A stretch of 64,000 bases of DNA from Margaritifera margaritifera. Its lineage: Eukaryota; Mollusca; Bivalvia; Unionida; Margaritiferidae. The stretch spans positions 475,001 through 539,000 of the forward strand of contig JAQPZY010001490.1 in the NCBI GenBank assembly GCA_029931535.1, written 5' to 3'. Shown in pieces: positions 51,249-62,589 of the stretch (positions are counted from its first letter, which is position 1; each line of letters opens with the position of its first letter). The translations under genes and the position numbers were made by a program. The notes beneath the pieces are model-generated. The model was not told where the DNA came from. It searched no databases and saw only the letters and a program-made list of their open reading frames with translations.

Positions 51249-51842
51249 TAAGCTTGTATGATGACTAAGGGTCTGTTATATTTGCAAACTACAATGGTTT
51301 GCTTTACTTCTTTCCCATATACAAATACATTTAACAATAAAATGTATCGTCCAATTGTCAAAATAAGTATATGTTATTCCAATCATTAAACATTTTTATC
51401 AATTTTGCATATATAGACATTCCTTCATAAGACAAAAAGCTACTTACAATTGTAAAAGTTGGTCATGATAAAAATGAGGTCAATTACATCCCTTAATGAA
51501 TGCAGTGGATAATAATACCTAATACGATTTATATGACATGCATTTTTAAAATTAGTTTGGATTAGCTGGATGTTAAAAAAAAAATCCCCGTCGTTGTAAC
51601 AATATACCACGTGAATACATAAAAGCACCGTGAAATAACTGTATTCATTTTATTTGTTGAATATCGCTTCCTCTTCCTTTTAGACGTGCGTTGCTCCATT
51701 GATCACGTCATGATTTTACTTGACAAAACAACGTACGATCTCAGCATCTTGTGCCAATTAAGTGTGTATACATGTGGCAAAGAAAGGAAAATAAAGTTAT
51801 ATGATATTGTCATGAATGTCATAGAAAGCGACCAAAGGAGAC

Positions 51843-51985
51843 CGGTGCTACCGTGGCTAAGTGGTTAGCTTGACGGACTCACTACCATCCTATCAACCCG
51901 GACTTTACACCAATTGCCTCCGCACTAAATGACCTAATTGTGTTGCTGTGCCTTTAAACACCATCATCAACTGATAGTAATTAAA
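51843..51985 (+). mobile_element. Degenerate tRNA-derived SINE
   Basis: CCGTGGCTAAGTGGTTAGC (51851-51869) holds an excellent A box (TGGCTAAGTGG). The B box that should follow is eroded (around CAACCCGGAC). A downstream TTGCTGTGCCTTTAAACACC resembles the central T-G-T-G-C-C-x-T-x-x-x-C-A-A-G-x-C-A-C-T-T motif shared by many animal SINEs. Confidence 0.55.
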
Positions 51986-52340
51986 ACTCGTTCAGGGTTT
52001 AAACAACAGTACAATGGTCTAAGGAAATATTTATTAACAGCATGAGCAAGGGTAAGTGTTTGTGGTAAATATTTGTAATAACTTTGTAACTGGCAACAAT
52101 ATATCCAATGCGTACAAATACGAAGGAGTCCAATTAACAGTTAATTGCATCTAAACCAACTGATAAGTCATGCTGTTGTAACTCACGCAATTATAATCTC
52201 CCTTTTACGGGTTCACATTATCAACATCTTCCCGGTGTATCGCAAGAAAAAGATAGAGCAACAAGACAGAAAGAAGAAAAAAGGAAAGATTGAGTGCAGA
52301 AACACCATCATACAAATAAAAGCGCAGAGAGACTGACATG

Positions 52341-52493
<153 letters not shown>

Positions 52494-52509
52494 ATAGTTG
52501 GTTGGTTGT

Positions 52510-52725
52510 TATGGGTTTAACGCCACTTTTCAGCATATGAGAGGCTATAGATGGCGGCCAGTATATTTGGTGGAGGAAGAACCCTAGAAAACACCGGGAA
52601 GAACCACCGACACACGGGAAACTACTGGCAAGCTGTCTCACATAAACACGTTGGCAGAGCCCGAGACTCGAACCCACGCAACTGTTGTATGGGATACAAA
52701 TGGTCGTGTAGCAGATGAGAGATAT
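52510..52725 (-). mobile_element. tRNA-derived SINE joined to a (CA)n(TA)n tail
   Basis: On the minus strand a clear B box GGGTTCGAGTCTC (52663-52675) is followed by a body with GGTGGTTCTTCCCGG, TTCCTCCACCAA and TGGCGTTAAACCCAT, sequence I associate with a repeat common in molluscs and other invertebrates. The A box upstream is eroded. The 3' end runs directly into CA and then TA repeats (52343-52493), as if the tail seeded the microsatellite. Confidence 0.6.
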
Positions 52726-53054
52726 TTAGATAGGTTCATATAAGAATTACATACTTAAAAGAGAGTCAGCAAGAAGACAGGAAGAAGTGATTCCTCCAAA
52801 GTATATAAAGCTTTAGGTATTATACATAGTGTGTTTATGGGAGATGGCATCCATACTTTTGACAACAAATGAATTTTGTGTTTTATCTTGAGGTATAGAT
52901 ATTAGGACTAAGCGATCCAATCATTGTTTTATATATAAAACTTCGTGATCATTTGTTGTAGAATTTATCTGAATGTTATTCATTGGCATTTCTTTTACAA
53001 TGAACAAGAAACTCACAGGCTTAACTTTTTTCCAGTCGTAATAACTAAATTTAA

Positions 53055-53455
53055 ACCAATATTTAATTGGTTCTTGTGCCACAAATTATTATGTTCTTGA
53101 GCCTGTCATGTGTAAATATAAATTATTTGAAACCATACTACGACGGTGCATGATAATAATGCCTTGAAGTGTCAGTATGTTTTTTACACAACGTTCTAAT
53201 ATCACGTTGTATACGAGTGGTATAGCTCGTTACCAAGAAGGGAAGTAAAATGCCCGCAATGAACTGAACCAATTATAGGATTTGGTGTCGCATGTTTGAT
53301 GTCCTTGAGCGCTTGTATGTTTACATATAAATTATTTTCAACGATTGGATGATAACAAGACCTTGCAGTGTCGTGTGCACTTTTTAAGATCACGGTGTTT
53401 ACGACTGTTAGCTCGTTACCTGAAATAAAGTAATATGTATGGAAGAACTGAACCA
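53055..53455 (+). repeat. Tandem duplication, unit about 185-213 bp
   Basis: Units 53055-53267 and 53268-53451 share ACCAAT, TGTnCTTGAGC, ATATAAATTATTT, a CTTGnAGTGTC block, a TCACG-GT block, AGCTCGTTACC and GAACTGAACCAATTA; the start of a third unit follows. No coding capacity. Confidence 0.85.
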
Positions 53456-53583
53456 ATTACATGAGCTCAGTTTAAATTTGAATGTATATGTCTCATATTA
53501 CATTGTACCTTAAGCAGGTAGTTTTCAAGAAATCAGTTGTCCTAACTAAGTATACAGGATTTTTGCGTACAAATACGTAGGAC

Positions 53584-53594
<11 letters not shown>

Positions 53595-53670
<76 letters not shown>
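53595..53670 (+). repeat. (TA)n microsatellite
   Basis: Pure TA run preceded by CATACATACA. Confidence 0.98.
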
Positions 53671-53671
<1 letters not shown>

Positions 53672-54609
53672 GGACACAACATGTGAAAGCAAGTCTAAAC
53701 TCGACACAGGTCCAGCAATATTGAATTTCCGTCGCCCATTGTTGACTATGTAACTATGTTCAATACAATCGTTTAATTTTATAAATTCACTGTTTGAGAC
53801 ATTTATCACTACCTAGTCTGTCACTGATATGGATTTATGGTCTAGAGGTTAAAGGATACACAACACAATGAAACAATAGAAACTTGCAGAATGATAATCA
53901 CATTAAATTGTACAAACAGATTAGATACAGATGTATATACAAACTCACATGTCGACAATTCATAATTATATGTAACTCCATATAGTTCATATCAAAATTT
54001 AGTACGCAATATTAAACTCGTTGAACTTCAATGAAATATTTGTCATTCACATGATCAAATCTAATTGACAATACGTTTAATTAATATGGATATAAGTTAT
54101 CTATAAACATCTGAATGAGAGAAATTCTAAAATGAAATCGAATTCACCCAAAATGGGAAAAAAACCAATCACACGTCTCATGTCATCCGCTGTAATAACC
54201 ACAAAACTACTGAACTCAATTAAGATCGATTTAGTTTCTGTTTAAATAAATATGATATCAATTGTATGGATCTTACTGAAGAACCTGAACTGTCCATAAC
54301 AAATATATGTGATCGTATACAATATTTTCAGTAATCATGAAAGCTCCAAAGCCAAGTGGATAACAATGATCAACAAAAGAAATTTTTCAGAAAAGAGTTG
54401 TACAATTGTGGTATTCTGATGAAAGTGGCAGTAAAGATAAGAGATATATATCATACAAATAAAAACTAAGAATAGTCTAATTCTTTTAAAAAATGTACCA
54501 ACATATTTCACGTAAGAAGCTAAATAATATGGTTTCCAATAAAGCTATAACGAACTGACACTTATTGACCATTTTCATAGGACACATACTTGTAGGCCAA
54601 TTAATATTG

Positions 54610-54626
54610 CCCCCCCCCCCCCCCCC
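54610..54626 (+). repeat. Poly-C tract
   Basis: About 16 consecutive C; shorter C or G runs recur at 1531, 4769, 8829 and 26000. Confidence 0.9.
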
Positions 54627-54949
54627 GCTCTACAGTCAAAACTTATGCACAGGTAGTCAATCTGCCAAGCTTAAACCTTCGACCATTGTGTTAGGATAGA
54701 CTAAAGAGCCAATCAGATTCTAGTAAGGAGCAACACACGCAAGTTTGGGCCGATTTTTGACAAAGTCATACTCTTACATATCGTGGTATCGGCATTTAAG
54801 ACTACATGTTGTATTTTTACTTTGCGTGAACAAACATTTTTGGGGTATCTATCTGGATCAAGATCTTGACTGCATTTATCAAATTGCTGATATCTGTTCA
54901 TAAGTTATAATTAATTAAGTTACTGCTGTTAAGAAGAATTTCCATTTCG

Positions 54950-55353
54950 TTACATTGGAAGGAAAAACAATTATTCTACAACGCATACATTCTTCCTATC
55001 TGGAACAGAGAGATCGCTATTAAAACTTCAAAAAGAGCTGCTAGATTGATGCTGGGTACAATTCCAATGACCTTGATAACGAACTGATGTGCCTGCTCGT
55101 CGGTTACAGATGTACAAATTAATCTGGCACACTACTGTATAGGTTACTAAAAGATCTAAAAGCAGTCTATTTAATAGATGCATGCATTTGTTTTCTTCTT
55201 GTCTTTGTCCTTGTAACTGTTTTATGATTAGGTTGTAATAAAAAGCCCCATGTGAGATCTTTAATTCACTTATTGAGTTGCCTTATATAAATAAAGTTTA
55301 CTGATAAATATAATAATAATAATAATAATAACAAATTATTATTATTATTATTA
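54950..55353 (+). mobile_element. 3' end of a CR1/Jockey-type LINE with (AAT)n tail
   Basis: A plus-strand relic: YNAYILP near 54980, then SKRAARLMLG near 55030, the conserved L-x-K-R-A-A-R-x-I/M-L stretch after the polymerase in many LINEs. After a decayed stretch the sequence ends in ELPYINKVY-like DNA at about 55275-55300 and an (ATA/AAT)n run at 55305-55330, typical of CR1-like 3' tails; an (ATT)n run follows. Stops and deletions are frequent. Only the 3' few hundred bases are present, as expected for 5' truncation. Confidence 0.6.
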
Positions 55354-56639
55354 GTAGTAGTAGTACATGAATGCATGCATGTATGTATGTATGGATGCAG
55401 GTAGGTAGTTAGGTATATATGTAGAGTGAATGAGGTAGCTATCCCTCATTATATGCATGCAAAAATATCATGATACATGAGCTAGTCTTCCGTTTGATTT
55501 CCCGTTAAAACAAAATAGCCAAATTTCTAAATTTGTAGCGTAATTAACTCGCCTTTCCTGTGAGAACATATAGAAATATTTGGATTCTAGTAAGAGTATT
55601 CATCGCAAATTTCATATTACATGTTTCAATTTTCAGTCCAGTATAGCCGGTACGAGTCTATCGGAACCATTGTGCAACATGCTGTCATAGGCGAACTATG
55701 AAAAGGGTATTTCGTCGACGTCACAACCAGGATAGGAAACATTTGCGTTTTAAGCTCCATCAGCGCAAGTTTGGGCAATTTTTTCATTGTTCACAAAGTT
55801 TGGATGAGACTATACCGAAAGTACCTAGCAAGTATAAGTGAATTTGTGGGGGGTTAAAGCGTTATTATCGACGCTTCCTTGTTTCACAATATTACGGTTA
55901 CAGACTATCAAAGTGCATCTATAATAAAGCTTTAAATGCCTATATATTTCGTTACTTGCAAAATTGCCAACACTTGCATCTAAGCGAGTTAAAGAGAACG
56001 TATGTGCTATATGGGCTGAGACGTATGTTGCTAGATCTGATGTAGCCCTGTAAGACGAGTTCCACATTATTACGAACAGAGGAAATGACGAAGTGAAAGA
56101 ACGGACCCATTAGTTTATGTCTGCTTCCTTCGCCTCCCTTCACTAGATAAAATATCTGTTGCGTCGTCGCCGCAGTAATCTTGAAAGTTATCAGTCATGA
56201 CTTGCAATATTGACTGTGCATCATTTCATTTTTTAACAATGAATACGTGTCTCATTAATATACGAGAAAGATAACGAGTGATGTATATAAACTGTTAAAG
56301 TTGGTTTCAAATGACATCGCGAATGGTATCCGGTGCAGCATCTAAAAACGTATTATTGTAAACAACCTGAAACAATGGATACATAAAGTTCCTCTTGCGC
56401 GGGCTATACTAATTTCATTCGACTATTGTTACCTATAACGCAACAAGTCAAAATGATTCTAAGACAATCTTAATGTTAAAATTTCCTAGATTTTTGTCCC
56501 AAGGTTTCTTCTTGCAGGGGTGCACAGGCTCCAACTTCACAGCTACTTCCGGTCAGTTACAATTTTAGATTTGCACGCTTTATCCCTCGTTTATTCACAA
56601 GAAAAGCAAGTTTTTTTTAGCTTTCTCTGTTTAGCGGCA

Positions 56640-56765
56640 CAGCAACACGCTGAATGTTATATGGTGTCTAGGCAAGACGAGTAAAGTGTCTTGCCCAAAC
56701 ACATCACTCGGTGGCTGATCAAGGCTGATCCAATGCTGGGAATCAAAACCGCAACATTGTTTTAC
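56640..56765 (-). mobile_element. SINE body with conserved central domain (minus strand)
   Basis: The minus strand reads GGTTTTGATTCCCAGCATTGG (eroded B box), GATCAGCCACCGAGTGATG, then TGTTTGGGCAAGACACTTTA, the highly conserved core found in many animal SINEs. The tRNA head upstream of the B box is not recognisable. Confidence 0.6.
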
Positions 56766-56769
56766 AGAA

Positions 56770-59330
56770 GCTTAAAGAAAATGCCGGATATTTATCTAGA
56801 CTACACTTACACTAAATGACTCAAAACCTAAATCTGCCTTGTATATTTTTCTTTGCTTATTATCGACAGCCTTATATAGATTTCGATTATCAAGAAAAGA
56901 ATCACAAACGAAACTCTAAATAATCTTTATTCATAATCATTATTGGAAATATAAAACATAAAAATATACTGTATCTTGACAATCATACTAAATTAGAGAA
57001 GAATGTTATACAAGTAAACTATAAACTTCTATGACGTAACTATATGGCATGCAGGAACATCATTGAAGAGCTTTACGACCAAGCAACAATACACTTGTAT
57101 GCAAAGGAATACTTTTCAAACACGATACTTTTGAATATAGACAATTTTAATAATCTTGCGGATGTACAATGATTTCTATAAATTTAAAATGATGTAAGTA
57201 CTTTGGCACTGCTTCTTTAGGAATGAGGAAATTTAGCTATGGCTGAGAGGACTTACTTGTAATGATACTTTGAGTGTATTGAGGATAAGGTCAAGATCAA
57301 ACAAAACAAGCCCAAAACGAATACAAATTTATATCCTGTTGAATAGTTACTCCAAATGTGTCAAGAAATAAATAGCAGAAAAGATATGGAAAGTGATGGC
57401 TATAGACAGGCAAATTAATGAAACAAACACAAAAACAACAAAGAAAAAAAAAAAGAGAAAAACTGAGAATTGAGAGATCAAAAGCAAAATGTCCAGACTA
57501 AAATGCTTGAGTCAATACAATGCGAAAAAAGAAAGAAAAAAAAAGGAAATGAGACAGTTTGTTGTCACAGTTTGTATTTGAGCGGTAACAACTTAAGTCA
57601 TAGTTGATAATTTGTTTCCAAGAGTGTTTCTACTAATGGAACGTTTCTTTTCGTCTATATTGTACGACGCATGTAATGCTCTGGCATAATGGTCTGGCTT
57701 CTTGAATTGTAAATTTCACAGAAGAAAACAGTTAAGACTCGAAGTAAGAAGACATACGTTGATGGAATGATATTACAATAAAGTACGTTCAACTTGATAC
57801 ATATATGTATGCCAAAAAGAATTTTGAAATAAAACAACATTCGTCTGGTTAGTTAAAGAAAAATCGAAATTAGTAAAAGGGAGAAACTAAAAACCTTCAT
57901 ATATTAAAAACATTGGAAACAGCACAAAACAATGTACATGGATAATGAATAAAAACAAAACGAGTGAGATAACTTTCACAAAATTCAATTATCTACAACG
58001 GTAAGCATATTGTTTCACTGACAAAATGGTTTATAACGCTGTATTTCGTCAAAAAATAAGAAATCAGATAATGTACATAAATAATTGTTAACGAAAATCA
58101 GTGTTCTGACTATTGACTGTTAAGACTGAAAGTCCGTTCCGCAGAAAACCACATTGCTGAGGTCTATTAGAGTGGATTTTCTTTGAATCTCTTCGAAATC
58201 ATCTAACGTCAGTTTTACCAGTTTATAAGTAGAAGATTCCAGTTACGTATGTGTGTGTTGGTGGGAGTGGAGTGTGTGTGCAGGGGGTGGGTGGGAATCG
58301 ACGTGTAACGTGGGTCCCTCACTTGCTTCTTTCGGATAAACTATTCATTTATATTGTTTTGTAAAAGTCAGATGAACGTTTCAACAGAACGTTGTAAATC
58401 ATATTGCTTCTAGAAAAGCTTGATTGACAGGAACAAGTATAGGTATACAATACATTATAGTTTAGGCAGATGCATTTGAAGAAAAATCGATGAGGATCTG
58501 ATGTGGCTGTACATTTTGCATCAGCAATGTTGAATCTGACTGCCCTTGACATACGCAGCATTGTTCGAGGAGATGTTTTTCGAAGACGGAAGTTCGAATG
58601 ACAGTCATAATAAATCAAAGTCTGTGACATAACGCTAGATCCTTCGTAAAGTGCTAGCTAATATGGGTAATAACAGCAACAATGATTTTCGATGAGTAAG
58701 GATAACAAAATTAGTCAACACATGTTTACATTGTTTTGCTTCTTACAGGAAGATAAAACCCACAAATCACGCTTATCAAATAACTAGATTTGGACAATGA
58801 GAGCTGCAAAGTAACATTTCCTCCTTCCGTAGTCTCACCCTCAATATTTATATACACCATATATAATAGAGAATCATGGCGTACGTATACATATTTTACA
58901 ACTTGGTTGGTTGAATCAGATAAATATGCTCGGTAGAGAAAAGCAATCATTAAATATTCATTTCTCGCAGGGCAAAGACTGTTCTGAAATGTATCGGGAA
59001 CTTTTTGGGTTGGAGGCCGGCTCGAAAGTGGTGTTTTTCTGGGGGAACAAGAAATGTCATACGAACTTTCTTAACGAGGGAACCGATAAAGAGAAAATAA
59101 AAAACACCAGCAACTTAGATAAACATCCATGATATATTTATCACTGTACAGTGCAAACATTTTTCTGGTCATCCAACATAACAATTATTTGTCTGAAAAA
59201 AAAGAAAGACAGGAGAATAAGGAAAAGTAAAAATGGAAAGATGGAATTCTGTAGACATTGTTACATTGCAGTTGGCACACACGTGTCTTTATCACTGTTT
59301 CAATTTCATCACTTTGATTAAATAAAAAAT
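56770..59330. other. Region downstream of the TNF ligand gene; no gene supported
   Basis: May include the 3' untranslated part of the TNF gene. A minus-strand frame at 58726-58950 has an ordered, beta-strand-like look (EGGNVTLQLSLS) but cannot be assigned. A GTGTGTG/GGGGGTGGG patch lies at 58250-58300. Confidence 0.5.
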
Positions 59331-59334
59331 ACGC

Positions 59335-59747
59335 TTACGTCAAATACATTCCAAAATAATTTGCATGCTCCGATGGCAATATTTTTCGCGGATGCGAGAC
59401 CCTCACGTGAATATGGTCATTCTCCTTTAAATAGAAAACTGCTCCTATATAGCTAGTCTTGTTACTATTATCTCCAATAAGCTGACATCTAGACTGAGTG
59501 CTTTCCAGCAATTTTTCTCTCGTAGTATCGCCTCCGCCATTGTATTCCTTGTGTATAGAATGGTGCAGGACAATATCATTATCGTTGTACGGAAACGAAT
59601 CCCTATGGTCCTGATAGTTTACTTGAGAGTAGATGTAGTAGTAGCCCGAAGATGTCACACGAAGCTTTCCAACTTTGTACTCGACTCCATTTATGTTGGA
59701 CAATTTACAAGTTTCATTCCATTTCAGCATGTGGTGTTCATGTATAT
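59335..59747 (-). CDS. TNF-superfamily ligand, last coding exon (most of the TNF homology domain)
   Basis: This is the 3' coding exon of a tumour necrosis factor-like ligand, a family of trimeric type II membrane or shed cytokines that bind TNF-receptor family proteins outside the cell. The frame holds family hallmarks in order: a strand with GYYYIYSQVNY, a late strand SYIGAVFYLKENDHIHV, and the C-terminal YFGMYLT just before a TAA stop at 59335-59337. Cysteines occur in NETCKL and SRCQL. The 5' boundary is an acceptor (CTCTTACAG on the minus strand, AG at 59748-59749); the first two bases complete a codon begun in the exon at 60717-60809. The domain from KPSVHLVG to the stop is about 150 residues, the usual size. 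No frameshift or internal stop is present, so this looks like a living gene. Which TNF subgroup it belongs to cannot be told from sequence alone. Confidence 0.9.
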
Positions 59748-59850
59748 CTGTAAGAGATAATAATAAGTTGAACTTCTATGTTTCGGCAACCAAGGAGAAG
59801 TCCATGGCAAAGGATGAAAAAATTATGACTGATACCGTGCTTTGGGATAC

Positions 59851-60160
59851 AAAAGGTGGCAACCGGAACATCGGTCGGCCTTTTCCGTCAGGTCGAGGAA
59901 AAAATTTGGATGTAATTCGCCGCCATTGAGAACTATGTTCTAAACTACCTTTGTTCACATGGCACAAGATGGAGGCGGAAGGTGACAAAGTCATTATCGG
60001 AACTTTATCGGCCTTTTTTGTCGCAACATGTGTGGTGCACCCCTCTGGAGGCGAATCACCAAACCAATTAAATATATGTGCATTCCTGCAATTACATCCG
60101 AGGTTTTTTGTTCTATTTGACGGAAAAGGCTGAGCAATGTTCCGATTGAAAAGGTGGTAG
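59851..60160. mobile_element. Small inverted-repeat (MITE-like) element in the TNF ligand intron
   Basis: Two arms of about 58 bases face each other: 59861-59918 on the plus strand and 60090-60147 as its reverse complement. Both carry a CGGAACAT core, then CCTTTTCCGTC, then GGATGTAATT. A third, shorter direct copy of the core (ATCGGAAC..TATCGGCC) lies between them at 59995-60024. The element sits wholly within the intron separating the last two TNF exons. No transposase is encoded, so if mobile it is non-autonomous. Exact ends and a target duplication could not be fixed. Confidence 0.6.
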
Positions 60161-60716
60161 CTTGATCTCGAATAGAATTTCATTCGGATATATTTACGAA
60201 CTGAATAAACCGCTATCCTGTAATATTCTGCTGTAACAGAAATATGTTTATATAGCTATTCCAGTCCCAGTGTAATATGACTTTTCGTGAGAAAGTTCTT
60301 TACTGATGAACAGGGTGATTGTATCATGTAAGTGGCTGAATGATCCCGCCACACAAACTGTGGCTAATTATTCACTTAAACATTAGGTATGTACGTGAGA
60401 AATTTAAGCAACATTTTTTTTTCTTTGCGCGACGAATTCATAGTTTTCTTAAAATAAGACTACTAGAAACTGTGCAAATAAATGTGTCGCGAACATCGTT
60501 AAAACCATATTTAATCTGTAATGAAGTACTTAACATTTGGAAATGTACTCAAGAACCTGGCAATCTACAAATGTGCGCTAACTGAATTTTAGTGTTCGTT
60601 CAATTCTAGGTAAACATAGTGACAAAAATCAAACTTGTTTGCAATATTAAGTGTATGCGACATATCACCTGCATTACATGTATAATTGATTTACGAAGTA
60701 ATTTATTGTGTCTCAC

Positions 60717-60809
60717 CTTGGAGAGATTTTGTAACGCCAACCAAATGAACAGATGGCTTCACTATTCGAGTGCCTTCGTTACATTTATAGGGGTTTGAGA
60801 TCAGCATTT
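60717..60809 (-). CDS. TNF-superfamily ligand, internal exon carrying the first strand of the TNF domain
   Basis: A 93-base exon on the minus strand, bounded by acceptor TTATTTCAG and donor AAG/GTGAGA. It enters in phase 1 and leaves in phase 1, matching the exons on both sides. It encodes 30 full codons ending KPSVHLVGVTKSLQ, the family's typical opening segment (K/R-P-x-x-H-L-x-G). Joining to the next exon gives SLQ-D-IHEHHMLKW without a break. The N-terminal part, with a cysteine in YKCNEG, is the membrane-proximal stalk. The intron on its 3' side is about 970 bases and contains an inverted-repeat element. Confidence 0.88.
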
Positions 60810-61137
60810 CTGAAATAATAATAATAATAATAATAATAACAATGATAATCATCAACATCATCATCATCGTCATCAATATAATTATAATAGAAGCGTTTTG
60901 TCTTTAGAATTATAACCGGTTTGTAAAACGAATTAATGCAATACATATTGGACAGTGCCAGTTTTCAATAAAGCAATGGCCCACTCCTCCTCTGTCTATT
61001 TGTGTACCTATTTATTTACAAGTCAGACAATTTATTTCAACTTTTCCTTTCTCTTTTGTAGGTAAGTATAGGGAATAGAAAAAAAATCATGAGGTGTTTG
61101 GAGGATTATTATTTGTTATTTTACCATAAGGTCTGTA

Positions 61138-61141
<4 letters not shown>

Positions 61142-61175
<34 letters not shown>
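61142..61175 (+). repeat. (TA)n microsatellite
   Basis: TA run within the intron between the second and third supported TNF exons. Confidence 0.97.
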
Positions 61176-61177
<2 letters not shown>

Positions 61178-61367
61178 ATAAACTTTTATATGAGGAAGTC
61201 CAGGTGCGGGTTGCACTGACCTTACACTCGTTATATAGTTATATACGGATTTCGTCATATAACAGATGTCAAAATGCAGTTTCAGTTTGCAGAATAATTA
61301 AATCATCATCGTTATAGGCGATCAGCACTCTACATATATAAAGTGTATTAGATAGATATGAACTTAC

Positions 61368-61404
61368 GGAGGTTTCTTTCTTTCTGGTGAGCTTTTTCTG
61401 TGTA
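61368..61404 (-). CDS. TNF-superfamily ligand, short stalk exon
   Basis: A 37-base candidate exon on the minus strand between acceptor TGCTTTTCAG and a strong donor CC/GTAAGTT. It reads YTEKAHQKERNL plus one base in phase 0, and the leftover C completes a glutamine codon with the next exon. The charged, helix-prone sequence fits the stalk between a membrane anchor and the TNF domain. The short length makes chance possible, but phase, both splice sites and composition agree. The exon further upstream must end in phase 0. Confidence 0.65.
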
Positions 61405-61702
61405 CTGAAAAGCAAAAATGGACGAACATGATTTAGGATATTTTCATGTTAGATTGAAACTAAAAAGTAACTTGAGTAAAGACTACTACACACTGAAGAA
61501 GGTTTCTCCTTCTTTGGTTGCATGTTTCTTTCAATAAATGTCCATCTCTTCTGAGCAATTATCTGTCAATATTGTTTACTCTCTTTGCTTTTACATCCTA
61601 AAGGTTCATGTCAGGTAACTTTGTTTAAACGAAATATCGTTCTCTATTTTAATTTAGAAAGATGACAAGTTAATCACAACGGTAGCACTTATGATGGCGT
61701 AC

Positions 61703-61783
61703 CAATAGTATCATCGTCGACGTAGTCGTCATAAACATAATTATCGTTGATGTCATCACCAACATGACCATCACCATCATCAT
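61703..61783 (-). CDS. Candidate first exon: hydrophobic segment in phase with the TNF ligand gene
   Basis: On the minus strand an ATG at 61781-61783, directly preceded by an in-frame TAG, opens 27 codons with no charged residue (Met, Val, Leu, Ile, Thr, Ser, Phe), ending at TTG/GTACGC in phase 0, as the exon at 61368-61404 requires. A type II ligand needs such a signal anchor. Joined, the protein would be about 205-210 residues, within the family range. Against it: the DNA is a degenerate ATG/GAT triplet repeat, the donor is weak, and another frame reads as an acidic Asp-rich stretch. The true anchor exon may lie elsewhere. Confidence 0.28.
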
Positions 61784-62290
61784 CTATAACCGGTAACAAA
61801 ACAACAAGAAGAAGACAAGACTTATATCAACCAGAAGCAAACACAGAGTTATTATTATTATTTATTTTCCTTACTGGAGCTATTGCTCAGATATTCGATA
61901 AAGCTGGCTTATACCACTTTTACTATTACCACTGCCACTACAACTTCCTTTTGATGTTATTTCCACTACTATTAGTGTATGAAACTCGCCACAACACCTG
62001 CAATCTGACAATCCTACTGGTCCTGTCCGTAACAACGGGTCCTACATTTCATCATATATGAATACTGAATGTACTCAATTAATCAATAATATATGCGAGT
62101 AGACATACATATCAGCCATTAGTAAGGTTATCTGTGTAATGAAATAAGGAAAAATAAAGACAAACACAAAATACGATATTTATATCATAGACAAAATTTA
62201 TTAAATTTTATTGTCTCAGGATAACATGACCACTGATTATTGACCAGGGCAATGCTGCATGCTTCATGGATGATACAGATCCGTACATAC

Positions 62291-62580
62291 CTAAGCAAGA
62301 GGATGTGCATCAGAATCTGATGCTGCAATTGATGCCCAATCAAAATCGTAGTCAGAATGAGACTTAGTGTCCTCATCCATTGACTGGTCATCAATGACAG
62401 CATCAACACTATCCACCGCCTCCAAGGATAGGACTAGGTGTCCAAAGTACAGCTGGCCATGAAACTCGGTCTGAGCAAAGATGAGTTCCAGAAGCGTATT
62501 GCTGGAGCTGCAGCAGATGCATCCGCGTCAACAGAACAGTTAACATCATTGTCATAGCCTTCGTATGCATCCTATTTCTG
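62291..62580 (-). other. Coding-like, acidic region, probably a broken exon or element fragment
   Basis: On the minus strand an open stretch without stops (62527 to a TAG at 62291-62293) reads LLELIFAQTEFHGQLYFGHL, then DAVIDDQSMDEDTKSHSDYD and FDWASIAASDSDAHPLA. Another frame just upstream reads YEGYDNDVNCSVDADASAAA, of similar acidic, Ser/Ala-rich nature, as if a frameshift separates two parts of one protein. GC is higher than in the flanks. The TAG is followed by GTATGT, a good donor sequence. No family recognised; it is on the same strand as the TNF gene and upstream of it, but no phase links them. Confidence 0.3.
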
Positions 62581-62589
62581 TATTTGTCT

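Larger units (their letters stand above)
47890..51840. other. No supportable gene
   Basis: TA microsatellites at 48.3 and 50.5 kb and a G run at 51.2 kb; the rest is AT-rich unique sequence in which I recognise nothing. Confidence 0.6.

Noticed and set aside
59776..60183. 135-codon minus-strand frame between TNF exons
   Set aside because: It lies in the intron and is made of the inverted-repeat element; the supported splice junctions skip it.
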